Source: Paraburkholderia elongata (lineage in GTDB: Bacteria; Pseudomonadota; Gammaproteobacteria; Burkholderiales; Burkholderiaceae). From it: 62,639 bases of DNA. The stretch lies in assembly GCF_013177735.1 (NCBI RefSeq), contig NZ_WOEZ01000070.1, positions 1 through 62,639 on the forward strand, given 5' to 3'. This document shows positions 37,673 to 46,841 of this stretch, one piece after another (the stretch's first letter is position 1; each line of letters starts with the position of its first letter). Made by a program: the position numbers and the translations under genes. The notes under the pieces are model-generated. The model was given only the letters and a program-made list of their open reading frames with translations. It did no database searches and was not told the DNA's origin.

Positions 37673-38209
37673 TTAAGCGCTGAGGTTTTCGATCAGCGCC
37701 ATTTCGCGGCTGGTCATCAGCTTCTCGATGTCCATCAGGATCAGCATGCGGCCGTCGACGGTGCCCAGCCCCGTCAGGTACTCGGTCGTCAACGTGGCGC
37801 CGAATTCCGGCGCCGGCATGATCTGGTCGGTAGCGAGCGTCAGCACGTCCGACACACCGTCCACCACCATCCCGACCACGCGATGCGCGACGTTCAGGAT
37901 GATCACGACGGTCTGGTGGTCGTACTCGACGCGGCCCAGATGAAACTTGATACGCATGTCCACGATCGGGACGATGATGCCGCGCAGATTGATCACGCCT
38001 TTGATGAACTCAGGCGCATTGGCGATACGCGTCACGTTGTCGTAGCCGCGGATTTCCTGCACCTTGAGAATGTCGATGCCGTACTCTTCGGCGCCGAGCG
38101 TGAAGACGAGGAATTCCTGACCGCCGGCGTCTGCCTGCTGCGCGTCGCGGCGGCCATTCGTACCGCTCGCGTTCGCGACGCTCGAATTGATGGATTGGAC
38201 TTCTGCCAC
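37673..38209 (-). CDS. cheW: Chemotaxis coupling protein CheW
   Basis: Links CheA to receptors. 178 residues from GTG 38209, with GGGGG about five bases upstream; a TTG at 38221 is also open. The CheW domain spans about residues 30-165, with [20 protein letters not shown] and [14 protein letters not shown], and [11 protein letters not shown]. Lies between cheA and the receptor. Confidence 0.96.
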   Translation of the reverse strand: MAEVQSINSSVANASGTNGRRDAQQADAGGQEFLVFTLGAEEYGIDILKVQEIRGYDNVTRIANAPEFIKGVINLRGIIVPIVDMRIKFHLGRVEYDHQTVVIILNVAHRVVGMVVDGVSDVLTLATDQIMPAPEFGATLTTEYLTGLGTVDGRMLILMDIEKLMTSREMALIENLSA

Positions 38210-38260
38210 GTTAGCCCCCAAACGGTTGGGATGAAATAAGTTGAGTGAGTTCTACGAGTG

Positions 38261-40573
38261 TCATGCGAGGCTCATCGCGCCATGCGCGTGGCGGGTTTCC
38301 CGGTTCAGCGCCGCCACGTCCACGATCAGCGCGACACTGCCGTCGCCGAGAATGGTTGCGGCGGAAATGCCGTGCACCTTGCGGTAATTCGTTTCCAGAT
38401 TCTTCACGACCACCTGCTGCTGCCCCACCAGCTCGTCGATCAGCATCGCAAAACGGCGCCCTTCGGTTTGCATGATTGTGACGATGCCCTGCGTCGGTTC
38501 CTGCTTGGCGCCTTCGACGGTGAACACTTCATGCAGCGCGACGAGCGGCAGATATTCGCCGCGCACGCGCACCACGCGTTCGCCGTTCGCCACCGTATAG
38601 ATGTCCTCGGCTCGCGGTTGCAGCGACTCCATCACGAAGTTCAGCGGCAGAATGAAGATCTCGTTGCCGACCTTGACCGACATGCCGTCGAGAATCGCCA
38701 GCGTGAGCGGCAGAACGATGCGCGTGGTGCTGCCCTTGCCCGCATGCGAGGTGATTTCCACGTGACCACCCATTGACTGGATGTTCCGCTTCACCACGTC
38801 CATGCCGACGCCACGGCCCGAGACGTCCGTGACCTGTTCCGCCGTCGAGAAGCCCGGCAGGAAGATCAGGTTCCAGACTTCATCGTCGCTCATGCTTTCG
38901 CTGACCTGCATGCCCTGCTTTGCGGCCTTCGCGAGAATCTTGTCGCGGCGCAAACCGGCGCCGTCGTCGCTTACTTCGATGACGATGTTGCCGCCGTGAT
39001 GCGCGGCCGACAGCACCAGCTGGCCGGTCGCATCCTTACCCGCCGCACGCCGCGCTTCCACGGTTTCAATGCCGTGGTCGAGACTGTTGCGCACGAGGTG
39101 AGTCAACGGGTCGATGATCCGTTCGATGAGGCTCTTGTCGAGTTCGGTCGCCTGACCGAAGGTGACGAGCTCCACTTCCTTGCCGAGTTTCGCCGCCAGA
39201 TCGCGCACCAGACGCGGGAAGCGGCTGAACACGTAATCCATCGGCATCATGCGGATCGACATCACGGCTTCCTGCAGATCGCGCGCGTTGCGCTCGAGTT
39301 GCGCCATGCCGTTGAAGAGGCGATCGTGCAGCGCCGGATCGAACGTGCTGGTGGTCTCGGCCAACATCGCCTGCGTGATCACCAGTTCGCCGACCAGGTT
39401 GATCAGCTGATCGACCTTCTCGACGCCAACGCGAATCGAGCTGCCTTCCGCGCCGCCTGCTGCCGCGGCCGGACGCGCCGCTGCCTTACGGTCCTGTTCG
39501 GCGGGCGCAGCCACGCTTGATGCTGCGCTGCTCGCCGCTGCGGGTGCAGCGGCGGCGGGCGCCGGGGTAGTCGCCGGCGACGCCGCGGCGTCGAACAGTC
39601 CGTGCGTGGCGGCGGCTTGAGCGGGCGCAGCGGTGTGGGCCGCCGGTGCCGACGATGCTGCCTGCTCCGCTTGTACCGTCTGTACTGCTTGTGCCGTCTG
39701 TGCCGCTTGCGCCGGGGTTGAAACGGCAGCGTCCGGCGTTCCAGGTTCGCCTTGCTGCGTCTCGTCCGCCGGTGCGGTGCCGCGGCCGATCGAGATCTGA
39801 CTTTCGTCGATCACGAAACAGCACACGGCGATGATGTCGTCGGAGGTCACATCGGTCTGGAGCCACAGCGTCAGTTCGCCGCCGCTTTTGACCTTTCCGA
39901 CGATGTTGCCCAGGTTGCCGAGCTCTTCGGCCAGCAGTTCCTGGTCCTTCTCACCTACGCCCCGTAGCGTAATTTTCAGATGGGGGCCGGCTTCTTCACC
40001 GGCGCCCGCGGCTTGCCCGGTCTGTGCCGGTTCGCCGTCAGTCCATTCACCCGCCGCCTGCACCGCCTGTTCGACGACATGCTCGGGCGGGGTGCCGCCT
40101 TGACCTGCTTGCGTTTGTACCGCTACTGCTACTTCTGCTGCTGGCGCGACTGCCGGTGCTGCTACCGGTGCTCCGCCGTCGCGGCTTTCCGCATTCAATT
40201 GTTCGAGCTTCGCGCAGATCGCCCGGGCGACAGCGCCATCCGGCTCGGCGCTCGCGCGATAGTCGGCGAGCTGGCCCGACAACACGTCCTTGGTTTCGAG
40301 GAACGTGTCGATCATGTCCTTGCGCAGCACGAGTTCGTTATTGCGCGCGCGGTCGAGCAGCGATTCGAGAATGTGGGTTGTTTCCGTCAGCGCGGTAAAG
40401 CCGAACGTCGCCGCGCCACCCTTGATCGAATGCGCCGCGCGGAAAATCGCTGCGAGGTCTTCGGGGTCCGGGTGCGCGATATCCAGATTGAGCAGCAACT
40501 GCTCCATCTGCGCGAGCAGTTCGTCCGCTTCGTCGAAAAACGTCTGATAGAACTGAGTGATGTCGAGTGTCAT
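38261..40573 (-). CDS. cheA: Chemotaxis histidine kinase CheA
   Basis: 770 residues. P1 HPt domain with phosphorylated His48 in FRAAHSIKGGAATFGF; an Ala/Pro/Gln-rich linker holding the P2-like region (about 130-370); P3 dimerisation (VEKVDQLINLVGELVITQ); P4 ATPase with N box HLVRNSLDHGIE and G boxes VSDDGAGLRRDK and VSGRGVGMDVVK; P5 CheW-like domain to the end. Longer than enteric CheA (654) because of the linker. Confidence 0.97.
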   Translation of the reverse strand: MTLDITQFYQTFFDEADELLAQMEQLLLNLDIAHPDPEDLAAIFRAAHSIKGGAATFGFTALTETTHILESLLDRARNNELVLRKDMIDTFLETKDVLSGQLADYRASAEPDGAVARAICAKLEQLNAESRDGGAPVAAPAVAPAAEVAVAVQTQAGQGGTPPEHVVEQAVQAAGEWTDGEPAQTGQAAGAGEEAGPHLKITLRGVGEKDQELLAEELGNLGNIVGKVKSGGELTLWLQTDVTSDDIIAVCCFVIDESQISIGRGTAPADETQQGEPGTPDAAVSTPAQAAQTAQAVQTVQAEQAASSAPAAHTAAPAQAAATHGLFDAAASPATTPAPAAAAPAAASSAASSVAAPAEQDRKAAARPAAAAGGAEGSSIRVGVEKVDQLINLVGELVITQAMLAETTSTFDPALHDRLFNGMAQLERNARDLQEAVMSIRMMPMDYVFSRFPRLVRDLAAKLGKEVELVTFGQATELDKSLIERIIDPLTHLVRNSLDHGIETVEARRAAGKDATGQLVLSAAHHGGNIVIEVSDDGAGLRRDKILAKAAKQGMQVSESMSDDEVWNLIFLPGFSTAEQVTDVSGRGVGMDVVKRNIQSMGGHVEITSHAGKGSTTRIVLPLTLAILDGMSVKVGNEIFILPLNFVMESLQPRAEDIYTVANGERVVRVRGEYLPLVALHEVFTVEGAKQEPTQGIVTIMQTEGRRFAMLIDELVGQQQVVVKNLETNYRKVHGISAATILGDGSVALIVDVAALNRETRHAHGAMSLA

Positions 40574-40672
40574 GCCTGGGTCACCGCGAAAGTTCCTGTC
40601 TAGGCTTGGGCTGCCGTGCCGCCGCGTCGAGAGCTTCTATAACTTGTGTAAAAAGTGGCGCTTATGGAGCGT

Positions 40673-41050
40673 TCATGCCTGGTCCGCTTCCGCTAATGCC
40701 GCGACCAGCTCGGTGAGCATGTCAGGGTCGAGCGGCTTTTCGATCCAGCCGGTCGCGCCCGCAGCCCGTGCCGCTTCCTTGAACGGCTCGCCCGATTCCG
40801 TCGTGAGGACGAGGATGGGCGTGGCCTGGTAAGCCGGGTTGCCGCGCAGTGCGGCGATCAGATCGAGGCCGGTCTTGCCCGGCATGTACTGGTCGGTCAG
40901 CACGAGGTCGAACGACATGGCGAGCGCGTTTTCGAGCCCTTCGTTGCCGTCCGCCGCGAGCGTCACTTCATAGCCGGCCGTCGTCAACGTGGCGGCGAGG
41001 AGTTGCCGCATCGATGCCGAATCGTCGATTGCCAGAATGTGCCTGATCAT
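40673..41050 (-). CDS. cheY1: CheY-like response regulator
   Basis: A second single receiver domain, 125 residues, with acidic pair D9-D10, acceptor D53 in LTDQYMPGKTG, T83 and K105 in IEKPLDP. It lies directly upstream of cheA, while the canonical cheY sits beside cheZ. It is more divergent from enteric CheY and may act as a phosphate sink or bind another partner; that is inference. Confidence 0.93.
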   Translation of the reverse strand: MIRHILAIDDSASMRQLLAATLTTAGYEVTLAADGNEGLENALAMSFDLVLTDQYMPGKTGLDLIAALRGNPAYQATPILVLTTESGEPFKEAARAAGATGWIEKPLDPDMLTELVAALAEADQA

Positions 41051-41134
41051 GAAAACCTCGCTGCACTTACGCTATGGATCGCCGGGCTGTCCGCGCCACA
41101 TGGGCGCCGGGTCCGGCCAGGCGATCGCTATCTG

Positions 41135-42142
41135 TTACTGGGCCGCCGGCGCTATCGTCGGCGCCTTCGGTGCAACCGTTACCGGTTGCGCAAGTCTTTG
41201 CAGCAGCGGCTTGGAGCCGGCTGCGTCGTCCGACAGGGTGGTCGTGGTGGAGTCGTCATGGTCAAGCGCCTCCTCCGACTTCTTGTTCAGCACGATGATG
41301 CTGATGCGGCGGTTTTCCGGGTCCATCGGGTCCGCCTTGTTCAGGTTCTGCGTCGACGCTAGGCCGAGCACGCGCATCACCTTCGCTTCGTCCATGCCGC
41401 CGGCGATCAGCTCGCGGCGCGATGCATTGGCGCGGTCCGCGGACAGTTCCCAGTTGCTGTAGCCCTTCTCGCCGCCGGCGTACTGCACGGCGTCGGTGTG
41501 GCCTTGCACGATGATGCGGTTCGGCACGTCGTTCAGCGTGTGGCCGATTTCGCGCAGGATGTCGCGCATGTACGGCTCAACCACGTCCCGCGCGGTCGCG
41601 AACATCGGCCGCTTCTGCGAGTCGACGATTTCGATGCGCAGACCGGTCAGCGTCGAGTCGATGCGGATCTGCTGCTTGAACTGGCGCAGCACCGGGTTCG
41701 CTTCGATCGCGGCCATCAGCTTGACCTGCAGATCGTGCAGACGGACCTGTTCGCGGCGTTCCAGCTCGCCCTGCAACTGCTTGGCCGAGTCCTCGTTGTT
41801 ACGGGACGCGGTGCGCTCGGCGCGGCTGTTCGAGCCGTCGGTGGAACGCGTGATGCCCTGCGCGTCGGTCGAAATGTCGCGCCCACCGCCCTTCAGAATG
41901 CTCGAGTCCTCGGCGCTGCGATCGCCGCCCCACAGCGTGATCTTCAACGGCTGGTTGAAGTAGTCGGCAATGCCCTTCAACTGCACGGTGGAGGCCGAAC
42001 TCAGCAGCCACATCAGCAGAAAGAACGCCATCATCGCGGTCATGAAGTCCGCATACGCGAGCTTCCACGCCCCGCCGTGGTGGCCTTTCTTGGCCGGCGC
42101 GGAGCGCTTGACGACAATCGCGCGGTCTTTGTCCTTGCTCAT
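41135..42142 (-). CDS. motB: Flagellar stator protein MotB
   Basis: Proton-channel and peptidoglycan-anchor subunit of the stator. 335 residues: basic N-terminus, one membrane helix with YADFMTAMMAFFLLMWLL containing the proton-binding Asp32, a linker, then an OmpA-like peptidoglycan-binding domain (about 150-280) with RIIVQGHTDAVQY and NWELSADRANASRREL. The C-terminal tail is Ala/Pro-rich. Follows motA by 21 bp. Confidence 0.96.
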   Translation of the reverse strand: MSKDKDRAIVVKRSAPAKKGHHGGAWKLAYADFMTAMMAFFLLMWLLSSASTVQLKGIADYFNQPLKITLWGGDRSAEDSSILKGGGRDISTDAQGITRSTDGSNSRAERTASRNNEDSAKQLQGELERREQVRLHDLQVKLMAAIEANPVLRQFKQQIRIDSTLTGLRIEIVDSQKRPMFATARDVVEPYMRDILREIGHTLNDVPNRIIVQGHTDAVQYAGGEKGYSNWELSADRANASRRELIAGGMDEAKVMRVLGLASTQNLNKADPMDPENRRISIIVLNKKSEEALDHDDSTTTTLSDDAAGSKPLLQRLAQPVTVAPKAPTIAPAAQ

Positions 42143-42163
42143 CGAATCGGTTCCCGGCGCCCG

Positions 42164-43024
42164 TTACTTGGCTTTGACGCGGCGCACGTGCTCTTCCAGC
42201 TCGGCGAACGACGGGCGTTCAGTCGAGAAGAGCACCTTGCGGCCGAATTCGACGGCAATAGCCGGCGCATAGCCATTCAGGCTCGCGAGAATCGTCACCT
42301 TGATGCACTGGAACATCTTGGTCGACTCGGTCACGCGCTGTTCGGCGACGCTCGCGAGCGGGCTGATCAGTCCGTACGAAAGCAGAATCCCGAGGAAGGT
42401 GCCGACCAGTGCCTGGGCGATCATCTCGCCGAGCACCGCCGGCGGCTTGTCGGCCGAGGCCATGGTGTGCACCACGCCCATCACCGCGGCCACGATCCCG
42501 AATGCCGGCATGGCGTCGCCGACCTTGGTCAGCGCGTGCGCCGGGGCTTCGCCTTCCTGGTGATGCGTCTCGATCTCCTCGTCCATCAGGCTTTCGATCT
42601 CGAACGCGTTCATGTTGCCGCCGACCATCAAACGCAGGTAGTCGGTCAGGAACTCGATAATGTGCTTGTCGGCGAGAATCTTCGGGTACTGCGTGAAGAT
42701 GGGACTCTTCGACGGATCGTCGATGTCGGCTTCCAGCGTCAGCGTGCCTTCCTTGCGTGCCTTGGCCAGCAGGACGTAAAGGAGCGCCATTAGCTCCATA
42801 TAGACGTCCTTGTTGTACTTCGCGCCCTTGAACAGGGTTGGAATGACGCGCAGCGTCGCCTTGATCGTCTTCATCCCGTTACCGAGAATGAACGCGCCGA
42901 CGCCGGCGCCGACAATCATCAGCACTTCGACGGGTTGCAGCAGCGCGCCAAGATGACCGCCTTCCAGCATGTAACCGCCGAAAACGGACAAAAGCGTCAC
43001 GAGTGTTCCCACGAAAATCAGCAC
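42164..43024 (-). CDS. motA: Flagellar stator protein MotA
   Basis: 286 residues, four membrane helices and a large cytoplasmic loop. The GTG start at 43024 is supported by GAGG eight bases upstream and the family start LIFVGTLVTLLSVFGGYML. Conserved loop: LALLYVLLAKARKEGTLTLE. The TM3-TM4 region has the Pro-containing AMPAFGIVAAVMGVVHTM and GTFLGILLSYGLISPLA. A FliA-type promoter lies 46-72 bp upstream. Confidence 0.97.
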   Translation of the reverse strand: MLIFVGTLVTLLSVFGGYMLEGGHLGALLQPVEVLMIVGAGVGAFILGNGMKTIKATLRVIPTLFKGAKYNKDVYMELMALLYVLLAKARKEGTLTLEADIDDPSKSPIFTQYPKILADKHIIEFLTDYLRLMVGGNMNAFEIESLMDEEIETHHQEGEAPAHALTKVGDAMPAFGIVAAVMGVVHTMASADKPPAVLGEMIAQALVGTFLGILLSYGLISPLASVAEQRVTESTKMFQCIKVTILASLNGYAPAIAVEFGRKVLFSTERPSFAELEEHVRRVKAK

Positions 43025-43069
43025 TGCCGAGCCCTCACAAAGAAGCGACGGTGACCGTCGTTAATCTGG

Positions 43070-43096
43070 TTTACGGCAACGGAGCAGAAAACTTTG
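43070..43096 (-). promoter_or_regulatory. FliA (sigma-28) promoter of the motA-cheZ operon
   Basis: On the minus strand CAAAGTTT, 11 bases, then GCCGTAAA, close to the sigma-28 consensus. It points at motA and probably drives the whole motA-motB-cheY1-cheA-cheW-receptor-cheR-cheD-cheB-cheY-cheZ run, which has no obvious internal terminator. Confidence 0.8.
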
Positions 43097-43252
43097 ACGG
43101 AAAAGCGGCGCGTCGCTCCGGTGTAAACCAGAGGCGGGTTAAACCAGCCAGGCCGAGCCCGGCATCGGCAGATAGGGCCGGAAGGTCCGCCGAATGGCGG
43201 TTGCGAACGTGCATGCCGGGTTGCGAGCCGCGCGCCGATCCCGCCCTGCGGC

Positions 43253-43813
43253 TCAAGCCGCGAGCGCAGCGAGGCTTTCGCGGGCCCGGGCGTCGGCAAA
43301 TTTCTTTGTCTTACCTGCGCGCGAAGGCGGCTGGCACAGCCCGCAGACGAAGGCGTGCTGCGGATCGTGCGCATGCGCGACAAAATGTCCGCCGCACCGG
43401 CAGCAGGCCGTCATTTGCAGCATTCCGGAGTCGAAGAAGCGCACCAGCGTCCAGGCGCGCGTGAGACTGAGCACGGGCTCGTCGTCGTGCAACTGGACAT
43501 GTTCCAGATAGAGCCGGTAGCTCTTCACGATCGACTGGATCGTCAGACAGCCGCCGTGGTCGGCCATGAAACGGTAGATGTTATAGAACAGCGATGAGTG
43601 AAAGTTCGGCTGCCAGGTCATGAACCAATCGGTCGAAAACGGCAACATGCCCTTGGGCGGCGACACCCCTTTCAGTTCCTTGTACAGCTTGATCAGCCGG
43701 TCGCGCGACAGACTGGTTTCAGCTTCCAGCAATTGCAACCGCGCGCCGAGTTCGATCAACTCGATGGCCAAGGTAATTTCCCTGACTTCCTGCACAACAC
43801 TTTTAGATGCCAT
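43253..43813 (-). CDS. flhC: Flagellar master regulator subunit FlhC
   Basis: With FlhD it forms the FlhD4C2 activator of class II flagellar promoters. 186 residues, with the family segment [26 protein letters not shown] (split here for brevity, residues 22-47), LPFSTDWFM and the zinc site formed by [14 protein letters not shown] and FVCGLCQPP. Lies 51 bp after flhD. Confidence 0.96.
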   Translation of the reverse strand: MASKSVVQEVREITLAIELIELGARLQLLEAETSLSRDRLIKLYKELKGVSPPKGMLPFSTDWFMTWQPNFHSSLFYNIYRFMADHGGCLTIQSIVKSYRLYLEHVQLHDDEPVLSLTRAWTLVRFFDSGMLQMTACCRCGGHFVAHAHDPQHAFVCGLCQPPSRAGKTKKFADARARESLAALAA

Positions 43814-43864
43814 CCGCCTGCATTTCCCCCGTCCTGATCGCTTTATTTGAACTACAAGCTGCCA

Positions 43865-44185
43865 TCAGCCGAGTTGCTCGACTGGCTGGCTTGCCATCAG
43901 GATCGCGGAATGCGCCTGAGCCACGGCGCTGGATTTGCCTTTGTCCGCCAGGGCGGACAGCACGGCATGGTCATCGAAACGGAAACGGCACAACACCTGA
44001 TTGGACGCCGCCAGCTTCACGGTCTGCGCCAAAGACAGATTGGCGAGCACGCTGGCTAGCTGGTCCGAAATCCCCATGCGAAACATGCCCATCGGCTTGT
44101 CTTCGCGCAGCAAACGTTGCGCGAGCAGGAGATAAGACAGGTTGACTTCTCTGATCTCATTGAGCATTTCGCTTGTCGCGCTCAT
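43865..44185 (-). CDS. flhD: Flagellar master regulator subunit FlhD
   Basis: 106 residues from ATG 44185, with GGGGGA just upstream; the frame stays open further back but the family begins at MSATSEMLNEIREVNLSYLL. Motifs LLAQRLLREDKPMGMFRMGI and LASVLANLSLAQTVKLA are standard. With flhC it sits at the end of the motility block, transcribed leftwards, upstream of motA. Confidence 0.95.
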   Translation of the reverse strand: MSATSEMLNEIREVNLSYLLLAQRLLREDKPMGMFRMGISDQLASVLANLSLAQTVKLAASNQVLCRFRFDDHAVLSALADKGKSSAVAQAHSAILMASQPVEQLG

Positions 44186-44892
44186 GATTCCCCCGGGGTG
44201 TATCTGGCTGGTCAGGCCGTTACGGAAACGTTTGCTTGAACGCGCGTACTTAAACCGCACGAATCGGCTCGTTTCTGGTCTTGCGAGCATTGTGTCGAAA
44301 GGGGGAGCAGACGAAAATCGGACAGACACCCAGCCTGTTTGACGGATTAATCCGTCATTCGTGTAGGAATTTGTCCTACACGGAGGGGATCAGAAAGAAG
44401 GCTGTAGCAGGCGAAGCGGCGTGTAGCTTGGGATTCGCGATGCGCTTTGGATAAATCTTCAGCAGAAATGTGAACTAAATGGTGAGTCCTGAGTGACTCA
44501 CGGCCCGCACCTTGCTGCGGTGAGAAAGAATTATAAGACGTTTTCACTTCTGCACAATGCGCGTGGTGTAGGGTCCGCGCTCCAGTTCCGAGACCGGCCC
44601 TTGCTCGTGTTCCCCCAGCGTTTGGATCTCCACCCAGCCCTGCTTCCCGACTATCGGGACAGCCTCCTGCCGACCTGTAACGCATCATGTTTCGCGCTGT
44701 AACAACTTTAAGTGTTTGAAAAATAACTCGAATTCGCGCGTCCGATCCTGATAATGCACCTAGGGGATTACCCGGCACAGCTTCGGAACACCCCCGGGCG
44801 GCGGCTTACCGCGCCCAACCGTCCGTCAGGCATTCGCTCCTCGCTCTAATTGAGCGCCGCTGTGCGAAGCCGTTTTGAACAGGAGAAAACGC
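44186..44892. promoter_or_regulatory. flhDC control region with adjacent palindromes
   Basis: A 707-bp gap between the divergent flhD (-) and a glycosyltransferase gene (+). At 44340-44357 is a perfect 18-bp palindrome (TGACGGATTAATCCGTCA). Three bases on, at 44361-44381, is an 8-bp inverted repeat GTGTAGGA/TCCTACAC with a 5-base centre. A third, weaker inverted repeat GTGAGTC/GACTCAC lies at 44482-44501. These look like operator sites or hairpins in a long leader. The 143-codon open frame on the minus strand (44347-44778) shows no family and I do not call it. Confidence 0.65.
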
Positions 44893-45957
44893 ATGCGAAT
44901 CGCACAAATTGCGCCGTTGTATGAAGCTGTCCCGCCGAAACTCTACGGCGGCACTGAACGTGTCGTCTCGTATCTGACCGAAGCGCTGGTCGACCTCGGC
45001 CACGACGTTACGCTGTTTGCGAGCGGCGACTCGGTCACCTCCGCGAACCTCGACGCCTGCTGGCCTCGTGCGCTGCGCCTCGACCCGACGATCCGCGACG
45101 CGCTGGCTCCGCATGTCCTGATGATGGAAAAGGTGCGCAGGGTCGCGCATGAGTTCGACGTGCTGCACTTCCACCTCGACTACATGCCGTTCCCGCTCTT
45201 CACCACCATGGACACGCCGTTCGTGACGACGCTTCACGGCCGTCTGGACTTGCCGGAACTGCAACCGGTGTTCGACGCATTCTCGAATGTGCCGGTGGTA
45301 TCGATTTCGGATTCGCAGCGCGCGCCGCTGCCGCAGGCCAACTGGCTGAACACGATTTACCACGGCCTGCCGGAGCAGTTGCTCACGCCGCAGACGCACA
45401 AACAGCCGGAATATCTGGCCTTCCTCGGTCGTATCTGTCCGGAGAAGCGCGTCGATACAGCTATCAAAATCGCTGCACAAAGCGGTTTGCCGCTGAAGAT
45501 CGCCGCCAAGGTGGACAAGGTCGACCAGGAATACTTCAAGAAGGAAATCGAACCGCTGCTCTCCATGGCGCACGTGGAGTTCGTCGGCGAAATCAACGAG
45601 GCGCAGAAGCCCGAGTTCCTCTCAGGCGCCAAGGCGCTGCTGTTCCCGATCGACTGGTCGGAGCCGTTCGGCCTGGTGATGATCGAATCAATGGCGTGCG
45701 GCACGCCGGTGATCGCGTTCAACCGCGGTTCGGTGCCGGAGGTGATCGACCACGGCGTGACCGGCTACATTGTCGAGGACGTTCAAGGTGCGGTGGCCGC
45801 GCTGCAGCGTCTGGACGAACTGTCGCGCACGGAGATTCGCGCGCAGTTCGAACGCCGCTTCAGCTCGAAAACGATGGCTCAGAATTACGTTGACGGCTAT
45901 TCGGCACTGATCGAAGCGACGCGCCGCCCGGTGCTGCGCCAGGTGGCGGTGGGTTGA
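44893..45957 (+). CDS. GT4-family glycosyltransferase
   Basis: 354 residues from ATG 44893, preceded by AGGAGAAAACGC. GT-B fold: N-terminal MRIAQIAPLYEAVPPKLYGG and GGTERVVSYLTEALVDLGHD; C-terminal donor domain with YLAFLGRICPEKRVDTAIKI, LFPIDWSEPFGLVMIESMAC and GTPVIAFNRGSVPEVI, the E-x7-E region of family 4. Acceptor and donor sugars cannot be told. Its position next to flhDC does not prove a flagellar role. Confidence 0.88.
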   Translation: MRIAQIAPLYEAVPPKLYGGTERVVSYLTEALVDLGHDVTLFASGDSVTSANLDACWPRALRLDPTIRDALAPHVLMMEKVRRVAHEFDVLHFHLDYMPFPLFTTMDTPFVTTLHGRLDLPELQPVFDAFSNVPVVSISDSQRAPLPQANWLNTIYHGLPEQLLTPQTHKQPEYLAFLGRICPEKRVDTAIKIAAQSGLPLKIAAKVDKVDQEYFKKEIEPLLSMAHVEFVGEINEAQKPEFLSGAKALLFPIDWSEPFGLVMIESMACGTPVIAFNRGSVPEVIDHGVTGYIVEDVQGAVAALQRLDELSRTEIRAQFERRFSSKTMAQNYVDGYSALIEATRRPVLRQVAVG

Positions 45958-46115
45958 GCAACGTTCTTGAGTGGCTGACGTTTTATGCGCTCAGCCGCTT
46001 AAGTCGTGCTTCTGCCGCTTACGACGCTTTGCGATTCGCACGCCAATCATGCGTAAGTTTGCCTGGTGAATCGTTTGCGCGAGTGGTTAGCAGGAGTTAA
46101 CCCGCTTCCACAACG

Positions 46116-46145
46116 AAAAAGCCGCCCTTCAAGGGCGGCTTTTTT
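46116..46145. terminator. Bidirectional intrinsic terminator
   Basis: A GCCGCCC/GGGCGGC stem with a TTCAA loop, flanked by AAAAA on the left and TTTTTT on the right. It lies between the convergent glycosyltransferase and H-NS genes and can end both transcripts. Confidence 0.9.
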
Positions 46146-46248
46146 AATACAAGTGTGGATGCGCTTCCATCCCGGATTAGCGCGGCGCGAATTAACAACC
46201 CGGCACCGATCAACCTTCAGTTGGCTTTCGCCTCCACCGGCAGGGCAT

Positions 46249-46551
46249 TCAAGCCGCGCCAATCAGAAAGCGTTCGCGATTCTTGCCGACAATCCACTTT
46301 GGCGGTTTGCCGCGCCCGCTCCAGGTATTGCCCGATTTCGGATCCTGGTACTTGGCCGGCAGCGGCGCCTTCTTCGGCGGGCGTCCGCGCCGTGCGGCAA
46401 CCGCAAAGCCGAGGTCTTGCGCGGTCAGACCGTATTCAGCGATCTTTTGGCGGATGTCGGCGACAACATTGTCGACTTCAGTACGGCGGGCTTCATCTGC
46501 CTGTGCCTGCAATTTGGCGATCTGCGCCTTGAGGTCTGCATATTGAGACAT
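46249..46551 (-). CDS. H-NS family nucleoid protein
   Basis: 100 residues: an N-terminal coiled-coil oligomerisation region (about 1-45, MSQYADLKAQIAKLQAQADE) and a C-terminal DNA-binding domain with the AT-hook-like RRGRPPKK and the H-NS core YQDPKSGNTWSGRGKPPKWI. Likely a xenogene silencer of the Bv3F/HvrA-like betaproteobacterial type. The region upstream is AT-rich, a likely target of its own product. Confidence 0.92.
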   Translation of the reverse strand: MSQYADLKAQIAKLQAQADEARRTEVDNVVADIRQKIAEYGLTAQDLGFAVAARRGRPPKKAPLPAKYQDPKSGNTWSGRGKPPKWIVGKNRERFLIGAA

Positions 46552-46841
46552 TTCGGTTCTCCCCTTTTCTAGAACTCATTCGTTCGCAGACTAGCTGTAA
46601 TTATAAGAATTCGCAATGGACAATAATACCGATTTAGGAAGAAATCATCTGATAATTATTAAACGTCGATGAATTGTAAAATGAGATCTTTATCGCGTAA
46701 TAATAGGTAAAGGCGGCTCCGCATTGACAATTCTTGACACCTAATCTGGCTGTCTTTCCCTAGAATTGCGCGCTCAAAGGCATGCATCTGCGCTTAGCAC
46801 TCATGCCACTCCAGGCGTTAAACATTTTAGGATTACCAATC
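46552..46841. promoter_or_regulatory. AT-rich divergent region between H-NS and aqpZ
   Basis: About 290 bp separating the divergent genes. The part from about 46600 to 46710 is strikingly AT-rich for this genome (runs such as TAATTATTAAA and GCGTAATAATAGG). Two TTGACA hexamers near 46724-46739 could be -35 boxes for aqpZ, but no well-spaced -10 is clear. Confidence 0.5.

Noticed and set aside
44347..44778. 143-codon minus-strand gene upstream of flhD
   Set aside because: No family, no good start site, and it covers the palindromes; composition does not look coding.
46720..46770. Sigma-70 promoter for aqpZ with two TTGACA boxes
   Set aside because: No -10-like hexamer occurs 16-18 bases from either box; the nearest (TAGAAT) is 21 bases from the second.
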